NCBI RefSeq assembly: GCF_016082275.1
Contig: NZ_MOWM01000012.1
Span: forward strand, 1-64,000
Reading direction: 5' to 3'
Length of the DNA: 64,000 bases
Source: Variovorax sp. E3
Lineage (GTDB): Bacteria > Pseudomonadota > Gammaproteobacteria > Burkholderiales > Burkholderiaceae_C
Position numbers and translations under genes: made by a program. Below, piece after piece: positions 1 to 8,115 of the stretch (its first letter is position 1; each line of letters opens with the position of its first letter). The notes beneath the pieces are model-generated. The model did no database searches. It had not been told where the DNA came from and was given only the letters and a program-made list of their open reading frames with translations.

Positions 1-6
1 CCTTCC

Positions 7-405
7 CTAGGCTTCAGTAAGCATCGAGCCGCAGTGCTTGCACTTGACCGCCTCAGCCTTGATGTTCTCCGCGCAAAAAGGGCAGTTCTTCATGGGTGCT
101 TCAGGCGCCTCGACCTGTCGATCCGCTTCCGATCGGTTGGCGCCAACGCAAGCCCACGCTATTGCCGCCACCCACCCGATGAGCGTCCATCCCAGGAACA
201 CATTGACCAAGGCAACTGCAGTAAAGCTGGCGTGCTTGCGGCGCCACGCTTCATAGGTGGGCAGCAGATAGAGCAATGGCGCCGCCAGAAAGAACGACAA
301 GGAAATGAACTTGCCGAAGGCGTTGAGGCCTTCGGGCGGGATCTGTCCCATGCTCCATGCATAAAACGCCCAGAAGCCCAATAGCGCAATGCGCAGAAAA
401 ACCAT
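7..405 (-). CDS. Imm-like membrane protein with C-terminal zinc ribbon
   Basis: 132 residues. The N-terminal 85 residues hold two hydrophobic segments and the block FLGWTLIGWVAAIAWA, the hallmark of the superinfection immunity (T4 Imm-like) membrane family; the preceding LLPTYEAWRRKH also fits. Residues about 105-128 form a short zinc ribbon (CPFC near 108, then CKHC). In phages Imm blocks DNA entry of related phages; in bacterial chromosomes the family is widespread and the role is unproven. The ATG is preceded by a GAGGAC-like ribosome site. No phage genes lie nearby, so a general inner-membrane function is at least as likely as immunity. Confidence 0.8.
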   Translation of the reverse strand: MVFLRIALLGFWAFYAWSMGQIPPEGLNAFGKFISLSFFLAAPLLYLLPTYEAWRRKHASFTAVALVNVFLGWTLIGWVAAIAWACVGANRSEADRQVEAPEAPMKNCPFCAENIKAEAVKCKHCGSMLTEA

Positions 406-506
406 GCCTCAGTCCTCGATTTGTTGAACTCGGCATGGTAACGGTGTGAAGCTAAGTTTCTGGGGCCTGCGCTTTGCCGGTCGGCCTCAAAGCTGCGGCG
501 CTGCCT

Positions 507-770
507 TCACCCCACCTGCTTCTGATGCACGTTGCACCACATCCAGTCTTCCCCAGGCTCGATCGACTGGATCACCGGATGGTCTTCCGCATGCGAATGC
601 CTCGTCGCATGCCGGTTCTTCGACGAGTCGCAGCATCCCACGTGGCCGCAGTGCACGCACACGCGAAGGTGGACCCACGTGTCGCCGGTCTTCAAGCAGT
701 CTTCGCACCCACGAAGGGTATGCGGTTGCGCGATGTCCGCGGGCACGTGGTCGCAAGGTTTGATGGGCAC
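507..770 (-). CDS. UBP-type zinc finger protein
   Basis: 87 residues, almost wholly a UBP-type (ubiquitin-hydrolase-like) zinc finger: CDH at 6-8, CEDC at 22-25, CVHC at 38-41, CC at 46-47, and H54, H58, H60, H64 and C79. In eukaryotes this fold binds the ubiquitin tail; bacterial copies are of unknown function. I chose a GTG start at 770 because AGGAG lies 7 bases upstream; the same frame stays open far upstream but no ATG is near. The gene follows the flavoprotein gene on the same strand after about 41 bases, so the two are probably co-transcribed. Function is inferred only from the domain. Confidence 0.8.
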   Translation of the reverse strand: MPIKPCDHVPADIAQPHTLRGCEDCLKTGDTWVHLRVCVHCGHVGCCDSSKNRHATRHSHAEDHPVIQSIEPGEDWMWCNVHQKQVG

Positions 771-811
771 GAAGCAGCTCCTCTGCAGTTCATTCGGTGT
801 GTGTATGTCGA

Positions 812-2489
812 TCAGGCCGAAGTCGTGGCCTGCGACAGATGTTGATGAATCAGCGCGACCGCAGCCGCGCCTTCGCCGATCGCACCACCGACGCGCTTGA
901 CCGACCCCGAGCGCACGTCGCCCACCGCGAACACGCCCGGTACGCTGGACTCGAGCGCCGTGGCCGGCCGCGCCGGAAAGCCGCTGCTTGCCGCCGCGCC
1001 GGTCAGCACAAAGCCGTGCTTGTCCACCGACACGCCGCAGCCTTCGAGCCATGATGTCTCCGGCTCGGCGCCCACGAACAGAAAGATGTTGCGGGCAGGG
1101 CAGTCGTGTTCGTTGCCCGATGTGTGGCAGCGCCACGTCGCACCTGTCAGGCCTTCGTCCTGCCCGCCGTGCAGCCGAACCAGTTCGGTATGCGGCTGCA
1201 GCGAGATGTTGGGCGTGGCCTCGATGCGATCGATCAGGTAGCGAGACATGCTGGCCGCGAGCGACGGCCCGCGCACCAGCACGTTGACCTTGGCCGCGTG
1301 CCGCGACAGGAACACCGCCGCCTGCCCGGCAGAGTTGCCGCCGCCGACCAGCGCCACTTCCTGTTGCGCGCAGATCTTCGCTTCGATGGCCGAGGCCCAG
1401 TACCAGATGCCTCGGCCCTCGAACTCGGCCAGGCGAGGCACGCCGGGCCGGCGGTAGCGCGCGCCGCTGGCGACGACCACGGTGCGCGCGTGATGGTGCG
1501 GCCGTCGGCCAATGCAATGCGCAGGCTCTCTTGCGGGTTGTCTCGTGAGCAGTCGAGCGACGTCACCTTGGCGGGGATCAGCATCTCGACGCCGAACTTC
1601 TGTGCCTGCACGAACGCACGGCCCGCGAGCGCCTGGCCCGAGATGCCGGTCGGAAAGCCGAGGTAGTTTTCGATGCGCGCGCTGGCGCCGGCCTGTCCGC
1701 CGACGCGCGGCAGTCGAGCACGATCACGCGCAGGCCTTCGGAGGCCGCATACACCGCCGTTGCCAGTCCAGCCGGGCCGGCACCGACGACGGCCACGTCG
1801 TACAGCTCGTCGCGCTCGGCGGTGTCGACCATTCCCAGGCAACGGGCGAGCGCATCGTCGCCCGGGTTCACCAGCACGGAGCCGTCGGGACACACGGCCA
1901 GCAGCTTGCCGGCGCCGTACTGCGCGATGAGCGCGGCGGCATCGGGGTCTTCGCTGGCATCGACCAGGTGATAGGGGTAGCCGTTGCGCCGCAGGAAGTT
2001 CTCCAGCCGCGCCATGTCGGGCGACTGCGGCGGGCCGATCAACACCGGCCCGCTCGCGCCGGATTCGATCAGCGCCACGCGCCGCAAGATGAGCGCGCGC
2101 GTGATGCGCTCGCCCAGGTCGGCTTCGGCCACCAGCAGCGCGCGCAGTTGCGCGGGCGGCACGAGCAGCACCTCGACGTCTTCGTCTGCGTGGCCGTCGA
2201 CCAGGGCAGGGCGGCCGCTCAGTTGGCCGACTTCGGCCAGGAATTCGCCCGGCCCCTGCCGCACGATGGGCACGACGTGGCCGAGCCCGTCGCGTTGCGT
2301 GACCGCCACGACGCCCTTGAGCAACACGAACATGCCGGGGCCGGTTTCTCCGGCGGTAAAGAGCCGTGTGCCGCGCGCAAACTGCTGCACGGTGCCGAAG
2401 CGCGCAATGCGCGCAATCTCGGTGTCACTGAGGACGGGAAAGGTCTGGTGGAGGCGGCTGCTGTCGGTGCCGCGTGCGTCGGTGGCCAT
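812..2489 (-). CDS. Cyclic-nucleotide-binding, FAD-dependent thioredoxin-reductase-like oxidoreductase (two frame breaks)
   Basis: About 559 residues when read across two one-base gaps, near 1702 and 1490. Order: a Crp-type cyclic nucleotide-binding domain (about 15-130), a small glutaredoxin-like linker (about 140-215), then a two-dinucleotide-fold reductase with the FAD motif VVGAGPAG, the second nucleotide motif ALVGGGNSAG and the closing FAD motif GVFAVGD. This is the family annotated as cyclic nucleotide-binding thioredoxin-disulfide reductase. Between the second-domain start and GGGNSA, where classical TrxB carries its CxxC, I see only one Cys, so it probably does not reduce thioredoxin by the usual mechanism. 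The frames join cleanly (LDCR to GGQAGASARIENYLG, and LADGRTIT to VVVASGARY), so the breaks look like sequence errors. Likely partner: the UBP finger gene downstream. Confidence 0.8.
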
Positions 2490-2634
2490 GCGTGAAAAGC
2501 TCCATTTCGCGAATCCACCGCATTAGACGACGAAGTGCGCCAGCGGGGCTGTAACACCGTCATGTGTCTGCAATGCAATTGACATGCCGGCTTCATGGCA
2601 GGTGCGGAGACTCCCTCGGCAGAAAGGGTTCCCC

Positions 2635-3537
2635 ATGAAAGAACTGCCCAACCCGACGTTTCCGCTTTCGCAGATCGGGCTGCGCGCGGCCTTGTGGCCC
2701 GCTCCCGCCGCCGGCGTGTCGACGGCGACCATCACCACGACGACCGCCGCCGCCCGCACGTCGGTGCCCCAGGCGCCCGCTGTCATTCTTCCTCCGGTCA
2801 CCGAAGCCCGCCAGGGCATCACGGTGGGCTGGGCCCGCCACCTGGACGACGTGCGCGCCGCGCAGCGCCTGCGCTACGACGTGTTCGTCGGCGAAATGGG
2901 CGCCCGTGTGTCGTCGCCGCTGGCCGGCCACGACATCGACCTGTTCGACGATTTCTGCGAGCACCTGCTGGTGCGCGACGAACTGACGCAGCAAGTCATC
3001 GGCACCTACCGCGTGCTCACGCCGGCGCAGGCCCGCCGCGTCGGCAGCACCTACAGCGATACTGAATTCGACCTCACCCGCCTGCGCGACCTGCGCGAGC
3101 GCATGGTCGAGCTGGGCCGCAGCTGCGTGCACCCCGAGCACCGCCAGGGCGGGGTGATCCTCGCACTGTGGGGTGCGCTGGCCGGCTTCATGCACCGCAA
3201 CAAGCTGGACACGATGATCGGCTGCGCGAGCATTCCGATGTCGCACAACGGCGTGACCAACGGCGACGCGGCCGCCAGCATCTGGCGCCAGGTGTCGGCC
3301 AGCCACATGGCGCCGATCCAGTACCAGGTGCAGCCGCGCCTGCCGCTGCCGGTCGAACGGCTCGACAGCACGCTCGACGTGGAGCCGCCCGCGCTGATCA
3401 AGGGCTACCTGCGCCTGGGCGCCAAGGTGCTGGGCGCACCGGCCTGGGATCCGGACTTCAACGCCGCCGACCTGCCGATGCTGATGCGCATCGACGACCT
3501 GCCGGCGCGCTACCGCAAGCATTTCCTGGGCGCATGA
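2635..3537 (+). CDS. OlsB/FeeM-like N-acyltransferase (GNAT fold)
   Basis: 300 residues. A proline- and alanine-rich N-terminus (1-60) precedes a GNAT-type acyltransferase of the kind that includes ornithine N-acyltransferase OlsB and N-acyl amino acid synthases. Diagnostic blocks are the segment around RLRYDVFVGEMG (about 80), DLFDDFCEHLLVRD, VIGTYRVL, and ELGRSCVHPEHR followed by the small-residue acyl-ACP region. OlsB acylates ornithine with a 3-hydroxyacyl-ACP to make the lyso form of a phosphorus-free lipid; the acceptor here is not proven. I chose ATG 2635 because AAAGGG lies about 7 bases ahead; an in-frame ATG at 2584 lacks a ribosome site. The gene lies directly before ppk1 in the phosphate island, which fits a role in phosphate-sparing lipids. 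Confidence 0.72.
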   Translation: MKELPNPTFPLSQIGLRAALWPAPAAGVSTATITTTTAAARTSVPQAPAVILPPVTEARQGITVGWARHLDDVRAAQRLRYDVFVGEMGARVSSPLAGHDIDLFDDFCEHLLVRDELTQQVIGTYRVLTPAQARRVGSTYSDTEFDLTRLRDLRERMVELGRSCVHPEHRQGGVILALWGALAGFMHRNKLDTMIGCASIPMSHNGVTNGDAAASIWRQVSASHMAPIQYQVQPRLPLPVERLDSTLDVEPPALIKGYLRLGAKVLGAPAWDPDFNAADLPMLMRIDDLPARYRKHFLGA

Positions 3538-3618
3538 AGCCGGCGGCTGCCCCGTTGGTGAACGGGCCGCCAACCCTCGTGCCGGGGATGATGGAGCCGC
3601 ACAGGGCGGATGCGGGAG

Positions 3619-3671
3619 CGTCACGGGAACGTCATGAAAACGTCACAAACGACGTCGACACTGTCATATTT
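3619..3671 (+). promoter_or_regulatory. PhoB-box-like 11-bp repeats before ppk1
   Basis: Three consecutive 11-base units start with CGTCA at 3619, 3630 and 3641 (CGTCACGGGAA, CGTCATGAAAA, CGTCACAAACG), and a further CTGTCATATTT starts at 3661. PhoB binds direct repeats of a TGTCAT/C-like 7-mer on an 11-base period, so the spacing and the GTCA cores fit. The array ends about 45 bases before the ppk1 ATG. Assignment to PhoB is inference. Confidence 0.6.
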
Positions 3672-3716
3672 CCGCCTACGTGTGCTCCCGTGCCTCTTGC
3701 TCCAGAATCAGTGTCC

Positions 3717-5855
3717 ATGACACCCGCCCCCGCAGTTCCACCGCTTGAAGCCGAGTCGCCCGCCTTCGCGCTGCTGGACCGCGATCACAGCATCCTGTCA
3801 TTCAACGAGCGTGTGCTCGACTGGGCTCATCGGCCCGAGGTGCCGCTGATCGAGCGGCTGCGTTACCTCTGCATCGTTTCATCCAACCTCGACGAGTTCT
3901 TCGAAGTCCGCGCCGCGCCCCACCTGATCGCAGGCAGCGCCGGCGACCACAAGGGCACCTACACGGTCGAATCGTTCGAGCGGCTGGCCGAGGCCGCACA
4001 CAAGCTCGTGGCGCGCCAGTACGCGCTGTACAACGACGAGCTGATGCCGACCTTTGCCACGCACGGCATTCACATCATTTCTCACGGCGAGCGCAACCCG
4101 GCGCAGCGCAAGTGGGTCAGCGAGTATTTCGAGCGCGAGGTGCGCCCGCTGCTGATTCCGGTCGGGCTGGACCCGGCGCACCCGTTTCCGCAGGTGGCGA
4201 ACAAGTCGCTCAACTTCATCGTGCGGCTGGGTGGCAAGGATGCCTTCGGGCGCGAGAACCCGATCCAGATCGTCAAGCTGCCGCGCGTGCTGCCGCGCCT
4301 GATCAAGATGCCGGCCAAGGTGTCTGACGGCAAGACGCTGTTCGTGGCACTGTCGAGCGTGGTGCGCGCGCACCTGTCGAGCATGTTCCCCGGGCGCGAG
4401 GTGGGCGATTTCTCGCAGTTCCGTGTCACGCGGCATTCCGACCTCGCGGTGGACGAGGAAGACGTCAAGAACCTGCGCACCGCGCTGCGCCAGGGGCTGC
4501 AGCATCGCCACTACGGGCAGGCCGTGCGGCTGGAAGTGTCGGCGAGCTGCGCCGAGTCGCTGGCGAGCTTTCTGCTGGCGCAGTTCAACCTGCCGCCGCA
4601 GTCGCTGTACCGCGTGCACGGGCCGGTCAACCTGGCCCGGCTCACGCAGTTGGCCGACCTGCTCGACGAACCGAAACTGCGCTTTCCGCCGTATCCCGCT
4701 TCTTACCCCGTCACGCTGTCGCCGGCGCAGTCGTTCTTCGAGCGGCTGCAGCGCGGTGACGTGCTGATCCACCAGCCCTTCGAGAGCTTCGACGGCGTGC
4801 TCGCGTTCCTGCGCGAGGCAGTACTCGACCCGCAGGTGCTGGCGATCAAGCAGACCATCTACCGCACGGGCGCCGATTCCGAGCTCATGGACCTGCTGCG
4901 CGAAGCGGTGCGCCGGGGCAAGGAAGTCACGGTGGTGGTGGAGCTGAAGGCGCGCTTCGACGAAGAGGCGAACATCAACTGGGCCGAAATGCTCGAGTCG
5001 ATCGGCGCGCAGGTGGTGTACGGCGTGGTCGGCCTGAAGACCCACGCCAAGATGCTGCTGGTGACGCGCCGCGAGGGCAAGCAGCTGCGCCGCTACGGCC
5101 ATCTTTCCACGGGCAACTACAACCCGCGCACGGCCCGGCTCTACACCGACATCAGCCACCTCACGGCCGATCCGATGCTCACGGCCGACATGGAGGCCGT
5201 GTTCGTCCACCTGGCCAGCCAGAGCCGCTTGCCCAAGCTCAACCGCATGTGGCTGGCGCCGTTCGACCTGCACAAGAACATCGTGGCGCAGATCGACGCG
5301 CTGGGCGTTGCCGCCGCGGCCGGCCAGCCGACGCGCATCGTCGCCAAGATGAATGCGCTGACCGACGAAGAGATCATCGGCGCGCTGATCCGCGCAGGGC
5401 AAAAGGGCGTGAAGATCGACCTGATCGTGCGCGGCGCCTGCACGCTGCCGGCGCAGGTGCCGGGGCTGACCGACAACATCCGCGTGCGCTCGGTGATCGG
5501 GCGTTTCCTCGAGCATTCGCGGGTCTTCTATTTCCGCAACGGCGAAGACGAATCGCTCTACCTGTCGAGCGCCGACTGGATGAACCGCAACATGATGCGG
5601 CGCATCGAGCTCGCCTGGCCGGTGACCGACCCGGGCCTGCGCCAGCGCCTGATCGACGAATGCCTGGTGGCGTACCTGCATGACGGGCGCGACGCCTGGG
5701 ACCTGGGCGGCGACGGCATCTACACCCGGGTCGACCGTGACACGCATCCGGGCGAGGAGGGCGCGTCCCGCGTGATCGAGGCGCACGGCGCGCAAGCCGC
5801 ACTCATGAACCGCTATGCATCCCGAGGGCACCTCCGGGATGCATCCAGCAACTGA
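3717..5855 (+). CDS. ppk1: Polyphosphate kinase 1
   Basis: 712 residues, normal length for PPK1. It makes polyphosphate reversibly from the terminal phosphate of ATP. Visible: the N-terminal block FNERVLDWA (about 30), SNLDEFFEVR (about 60), NWAEMLE, then the two histidines of the catalytic core, H443 in GLKTHAKML (phosphorylated His in E. coli) and H462 in YGHLSTGNYN, and near the C-terminus SSADWMNRN. I start at ATG 3717; the frame is open further upstream but lacks conserved sequence. PhoB-like repeats precede it, and the sixA-like gene follows 19 bases after the stop. The last 40 bases of the gene form a strong hairpin. Confidence 0.95.
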   Translation: MTPAPAVPPLEAESPAFALLDRDHSILSFNERVLDWAHRPEVPLIERLRYLCIVSSNLDEFFEVRAAPHLIAGSAGDHKGTYTVESFERLAEAAHKLVARQYALYNDELMPTFATHGIHIISHGERNPAQRKWVSEYFEREVRPLLIPVGLDPAHPFPQVANKSLNFIVRLGGKDAFGRENPIQIVKLPRVLPRLIKMPAKVSDGKTLFVALSSVVRAHLSSMFPGREVGDFSQFRVTRHSDLAVDEEDVKNLRTALRQGLQHRHYGQAVRLEVSASCAESLASFLLAQFNLPPQSLYRVHGPVNLARLTQLADLLDEPKLRFPPYPASYPVTLSPAQSFFERLQRGDVLIHQPFESFDGVLAFLREAVLDPQVLAIKQTIYRTGADSELMDLLREAVRRGKEVTVVVELKARFDEEANINWAEMLESIGAQVVYGVVGLKTHAKMLLVTRREGKQLRRYGHLSTGNYNPRTARLYTDISHLTADPMLTADMEAVFVHLASQSRLPKLNRMWLAPFDLHKNIVAQIDALGVAAAAGQPTRIVAKMNALTDEEIIGALIRAGQKGVKIDLIVRGACTLPAQVPGLTDNIRVRSVIGRFLEHSRVFYFRNGEDESLYLSSADWMNRNMMRRIELAWPVTDPGLRQRLIDECLVAYLHDGRDAWDLGGDGIYTRVDRDTHPGEEGASRVIEAHGAQAALMNRYASRGHLRDASSN
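5815..5844 (+). repeat. Perfect 10-bp inverted repeat at the ppk1 3' end
   Basis: ATGCATCCCG (5815-5824) is mirrored by CGGGATGCAT (5835-5844) around AGGGCACCTC, whose AGG and CCT can extend the stem. It lies inside the last codons of ppk1, just before the sixA-like gene. There is no T run, so it is more likely an RNA stability or processing element than a terminator. Confidence 0.6.
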
Positions 5856-5874
5856 CGACCGAAAGACGATGACC

Positions 5875-6336
5875 ATGGACTTGATCTTCTGGCGCCACGC
5901 CGAAGCCGAGGACTGGACGGAGGGCTGCGACGACATGCAGCGCTCCCTCACCGCACGCGGCGAGAAGCAGGCCAAGCGCATGGCGAGTTGGCTTGACCGT
6001 CAACTGCCCGACGGCACCCGCATCATCTGCAGCCCCGCGCGGCGCTGCGAGCAGACCGCCCTGGCGCTGGGCCGCAAGTACAAGGTGCGCCCGGAACTGT
6101 CGCCCGAGACCACGGCCGAGGCGCTGCTCGGCGCGGCTGGCTGGCCCAACGGCAAGTCGGTGGTGCTGATGATCGGCCACCAGCCGTCGGTGGGGCAGGC
6201 GATTTCGCTGCTGCTGGGCCTCAAGCAGGACAGCTGCCCGGTGCGCAAGGGCTCGCTGTGGTGGATCCGCACGCGCGAGCGCGACGGCGACGTGCAGACC
6301 GTCGTGGTGACGGTGCAGTCGCCGGAGCTGCTCTGA
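5875..6336 (+). CDS. sixA: SixA-like phosphohistidine phosphatase
   Basis: 153 residues, a short histidine phosphatase. The phosphate-binding signature is LIFWRHAEAED at the N-terminus, with CSPARRCEQTA (about 50) and IGHQPSVG (about 100) supplying the second catalytic histidine. SixA removes phosphate from His in the ArcB phosphotransfer domain or the PTS protein NPr in E. coli; the substrate here is unknown, and its place between ppk1 and ppx may mean a link with phosphate metabolism. I prefer ATG 5875 over ATG 5869 because GAAAG sits 9 bases before it, too close to the other. It converges on ppx. Confidence 0.82.
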   Translation: MDLIFWRHAEAEDWTEGCDDMQRSLTARGEKQAKRMASWLDRQLPDGTRIICSPARRCEQTALALGRKYKVRPELSPETTAEALLGAAGWPNGKSVVLMIGHQPSVGQAISLLLGLKQDSCPVRKGSLWWIRTRERDGDVQTVVVTVQSPELL

Positions 6337-6361
6337 AAAACGCGCTCAGCAGCCGCTGAGC
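6335..6361 (-). terminator. Intrinsic terminator of ppx
   Basis: On the minus strand GCTCAGC (6361-6355), a 4-base loop and GCTGAGC (6350-6344) form a perfect 7-bp stem over the ppx stop codon, followed by GCG and five T. On the plus strand no T run follows, so it acts mainly on ppx. Confidence 0.7.
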
Positions 6362-7866
6362 TCGACGCGCCAGCTGCTGGTCTTCTGCCAGGCCAGCACT
6401 TCTTCACGCAACAGGTGGGCCGACTGCGGATACGCCTCGGCCCAGTCCGGTGCGCAGGCGATCGTGAAGGCCCGGGCGCCCAGCGCCGCCAGGTGCAGCG
6501 CCTGCGGATCGGGGTCGCGCCGTGCGTGGCACAGAATGATCGCGAGCCGCAGCGACAGCAACTGCATCACGAAGGTCTCGTCGTCCAGTGCGGCTTCGAG
6601 CTTGCGCAGCTTGCCGCGCTGGCCCAGCACCAACTGCCCGAGCGCATGCATTTCATTCACCGCGAAGCCGGGGGCGTCGGTGTTGTCGAGAATGTAGGCG
6701 CCGTGCTTGTGATAGTCGCTGTGCGAGATCAGCGTGCCGATTTCGTGCAGTTGTGCCGCCCAGCCGAGCTTGCGCAGGGCCCGGCCGGCGCGGCTCGAGG
6801 TGCTGCCGCCGCGCGCGGCTGGCGAGAGCTCCACGAACAGCGCCGCGGCCGTGTCGCCCACGCGCTTGGCTTGCGCCGTGTCGACGGCGAAGCGGCTGGC
6901 CAGACGCGCCACCGTGGCGGTGCGCATGTCGGCCACGCTGTCGTCGCGTTCCAGCAATTCGTAGAGCACGCCATGGCGCAGCGCGCCCTGGGCGACTTTC
7001 ATTTCCTGGATGCCGAGCAGGTCGAACACCGCGCGCAGCACGCTCACGCCGCCGCCGATCACGGCCTTGCGGTCTTCGCGCATGCCGTCGATGCGCAGCT
7101 TGTCGGCGCTGCCGGCCTTCAGCAGGCGGTCGAGCAGCCAGTCGAGGCCTTCGCGCGTGACAAGGCCCGCTTCGCCGCCGGCCGCGGCCAGCACGTCGCC
7201 GACCGCGCCGATGGTGCCGGAGGCGCCGTAGGCCACGTCCCATTGGTCGCGGGTGTAGGTGGCCAGGGCGTCGTCCAGCACGGCCTTGGCGGCCACTTCG
7301 GCGGCGCGGAAGGCGGTGGGGGTGAACTGGCCCTCGGCGAAGTGCTTCATCGACCAGGCAACGCTGCCGACGCGGTACGACTCCATGCGGTCGGCCTCGA
7401 GTGCGTGGCCGATGATCATTTCGGTGGAGCGCCCGCCGATGTCGATGACCAGCCGGCGTTCGCTGTCGGAGGCGTCGGTGTGCGGCAGCATGTGCGCCAC
7501 GCCCTGGTAGATCAGGCGGGCTTCTTCGCGCCCGGGGATCACGTCGATGCCGAAGCCCAGGATGGTGCGCGCGCGCAGCAAGAATTCTTCGCGGTTGCGT
7601 GCCTCGCGCAGGGTTTGCGTGGCCACGGCGCGAACCTGCGAGCGCTTGAAGCCCGCCAGCCGCTCGCCGAAGCGCGCAAGCGCGTCCCAGCCGCGCTGCA
7701 TGGCCTCGGTGGTGAGGTTGCGGGCGCTGTCCAGGCCGTTGCCCTGGCGCACCGTTTCCTTGAGGTACTCGGTGCGGTGAATCTGACCATGGTCGACCTG
7801 TCCGATTTCCAGCCTGAAGCTGTTCGAACCCAGATCGACCGCTGCGAGGCGGGTGCCGTTTTGCAT
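6346..7866 (-). CDS. ppx: Exopolyphosphatase (Ppx/GppA family)
   Basis: 506 residues, usual length for Ppx. Hydrolyses terminal phosphates from polyphosphate, opposing PPK1. Visible: the sugar-kinase-like phosphate-1 motif AAVDLGSNSFRLEI at the N-terminus, the phosphate-2 motif LVIDIGGRSTEMIIG (about 145), GASGTIGAV (about 220), IGGGVSVLR (about 275), and a C-terminal HD-like helical domain with LHEIGTLISHSDYHKHG. I start at 7866 (MQNGTRLAAVDLG); an ATG at 7905 is an alternative with a distant GGAGG. The gene is divergent from pstS, and a palindromic PhoB-like site lies between them. Confidence 0.93.
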   Translation of the reverse strand: MQNGTRLAAVDLGSNSFRLEIGQVDHGQIHRTEYLKETVRQGNGLDSARNLTTEAMQRGWDALARFGERLAGFKRSQVRAVATQTLREARNREEFLLRARTILGFGIDVIPGREEARLIYQGVAHMLPHTDASDSERRLVIDIGGRSTEMIIGHALEADRMESYRVGSVAWSMKHFAEGQFTPTAFRAAEVAAKAVLDDALATYTRDQWDVAYGASGTIGAVGDVLAAAGGEAGLVTREGLDWLLDRLLKAGSADKLRIDGMREDRKAVIGGGVSVLRAVFDLLGIQEMKVAQGALRHGVLYELLERDDSVADMRTATVARLASRFAVDTAQAKRVGDTAAALFVELSPAARGGSTSSRAGRALRKLGWAAQLHEIGTLISHSDYHKHGAYILDNTDAPGFAVNEMHALGQLVLGQRGKLRKLEAALDDETFVMQLLSLRLAIILCHARRDPDPQALHLAALGARAFTIACAPDWAEAYPQSAHLLREEVLAWQKTSSWRVELSGC

Positions 7867-7972
7867 TTTGTAGTGAAGAGGGCGGTTCTCTGATCGTAGC
7901 GCCATGACAGAACGCGCCGCCTCCCAAGTCTCGTCACAGCAAGGGGTGGAGGCTAGGCGCGGTGCATGACGA

Positions 7973-7993
7973 TTGTGTGACAGCGTCACACAA
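7973..7993. promoter_or_regulatory. 9-bp palindrome carrying PhoB-like half sites between ppx and pstS
   Basis: TTGTGTGAC (7973-7981) and GTCACACAA (7985-7993) form a perfect inverted repeat around AGC. Each arm has the GTCACA core seen in the nearby pstS box, so it may serve the ppx side of the divergent region. PhoB normally uses direct repeats, so another dimeric regulator is possible. Confidence 0.45.
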
Positions 7994-8032
7994 GCCACCG
8001 TTGGATTCACGCCATTTTCCCTCGACAGAGGG

Positions 8033-8066
8033 GTGTCATATTGATGTCACACAAGCTTTCTAGAGT
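8033..8066 (+). promoter_or_regulatory. Pho box and -10 of the pst operon
   Basis: GTGTCATATTGATGTCAC (8033-8050) closely matches the E. coli Pho box CTGTCATAAAGTTGTCAC, with two TGTCA cores 11 bases apart. TAGAGT at 8061 lies 10 bases after the box, the distance at which the -10 element of PhoB-activated promoters is found. This supports phosphate-starvation control of pstSCAB-phoU-phoBR. Confidence 0.78.
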
Positions 8067-8115
8067 CCGTCCCAAGCCCGAAAGGGACTACTTCTTACCT
8101 CTAAAAGGAAGCCTC

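Noticed and set aside
7..405. A prophage remnant at the left edge
   Set aside because: One Imm-like gene only; no integrase, att site, capsid or lysis gene nearby.
507..2489. A single fused flavoprotein-UBP protein
   Set aside because: The flavoprotein frame has a natural stop at 812 and the UBP gene has its own AGGAG and GTG start.
3879..5981. A 700-codon open frame antisense to ppk1
   Set aside because: Same GC-driven artefact; ppk1 on the plus strand has both catalytic histidines.
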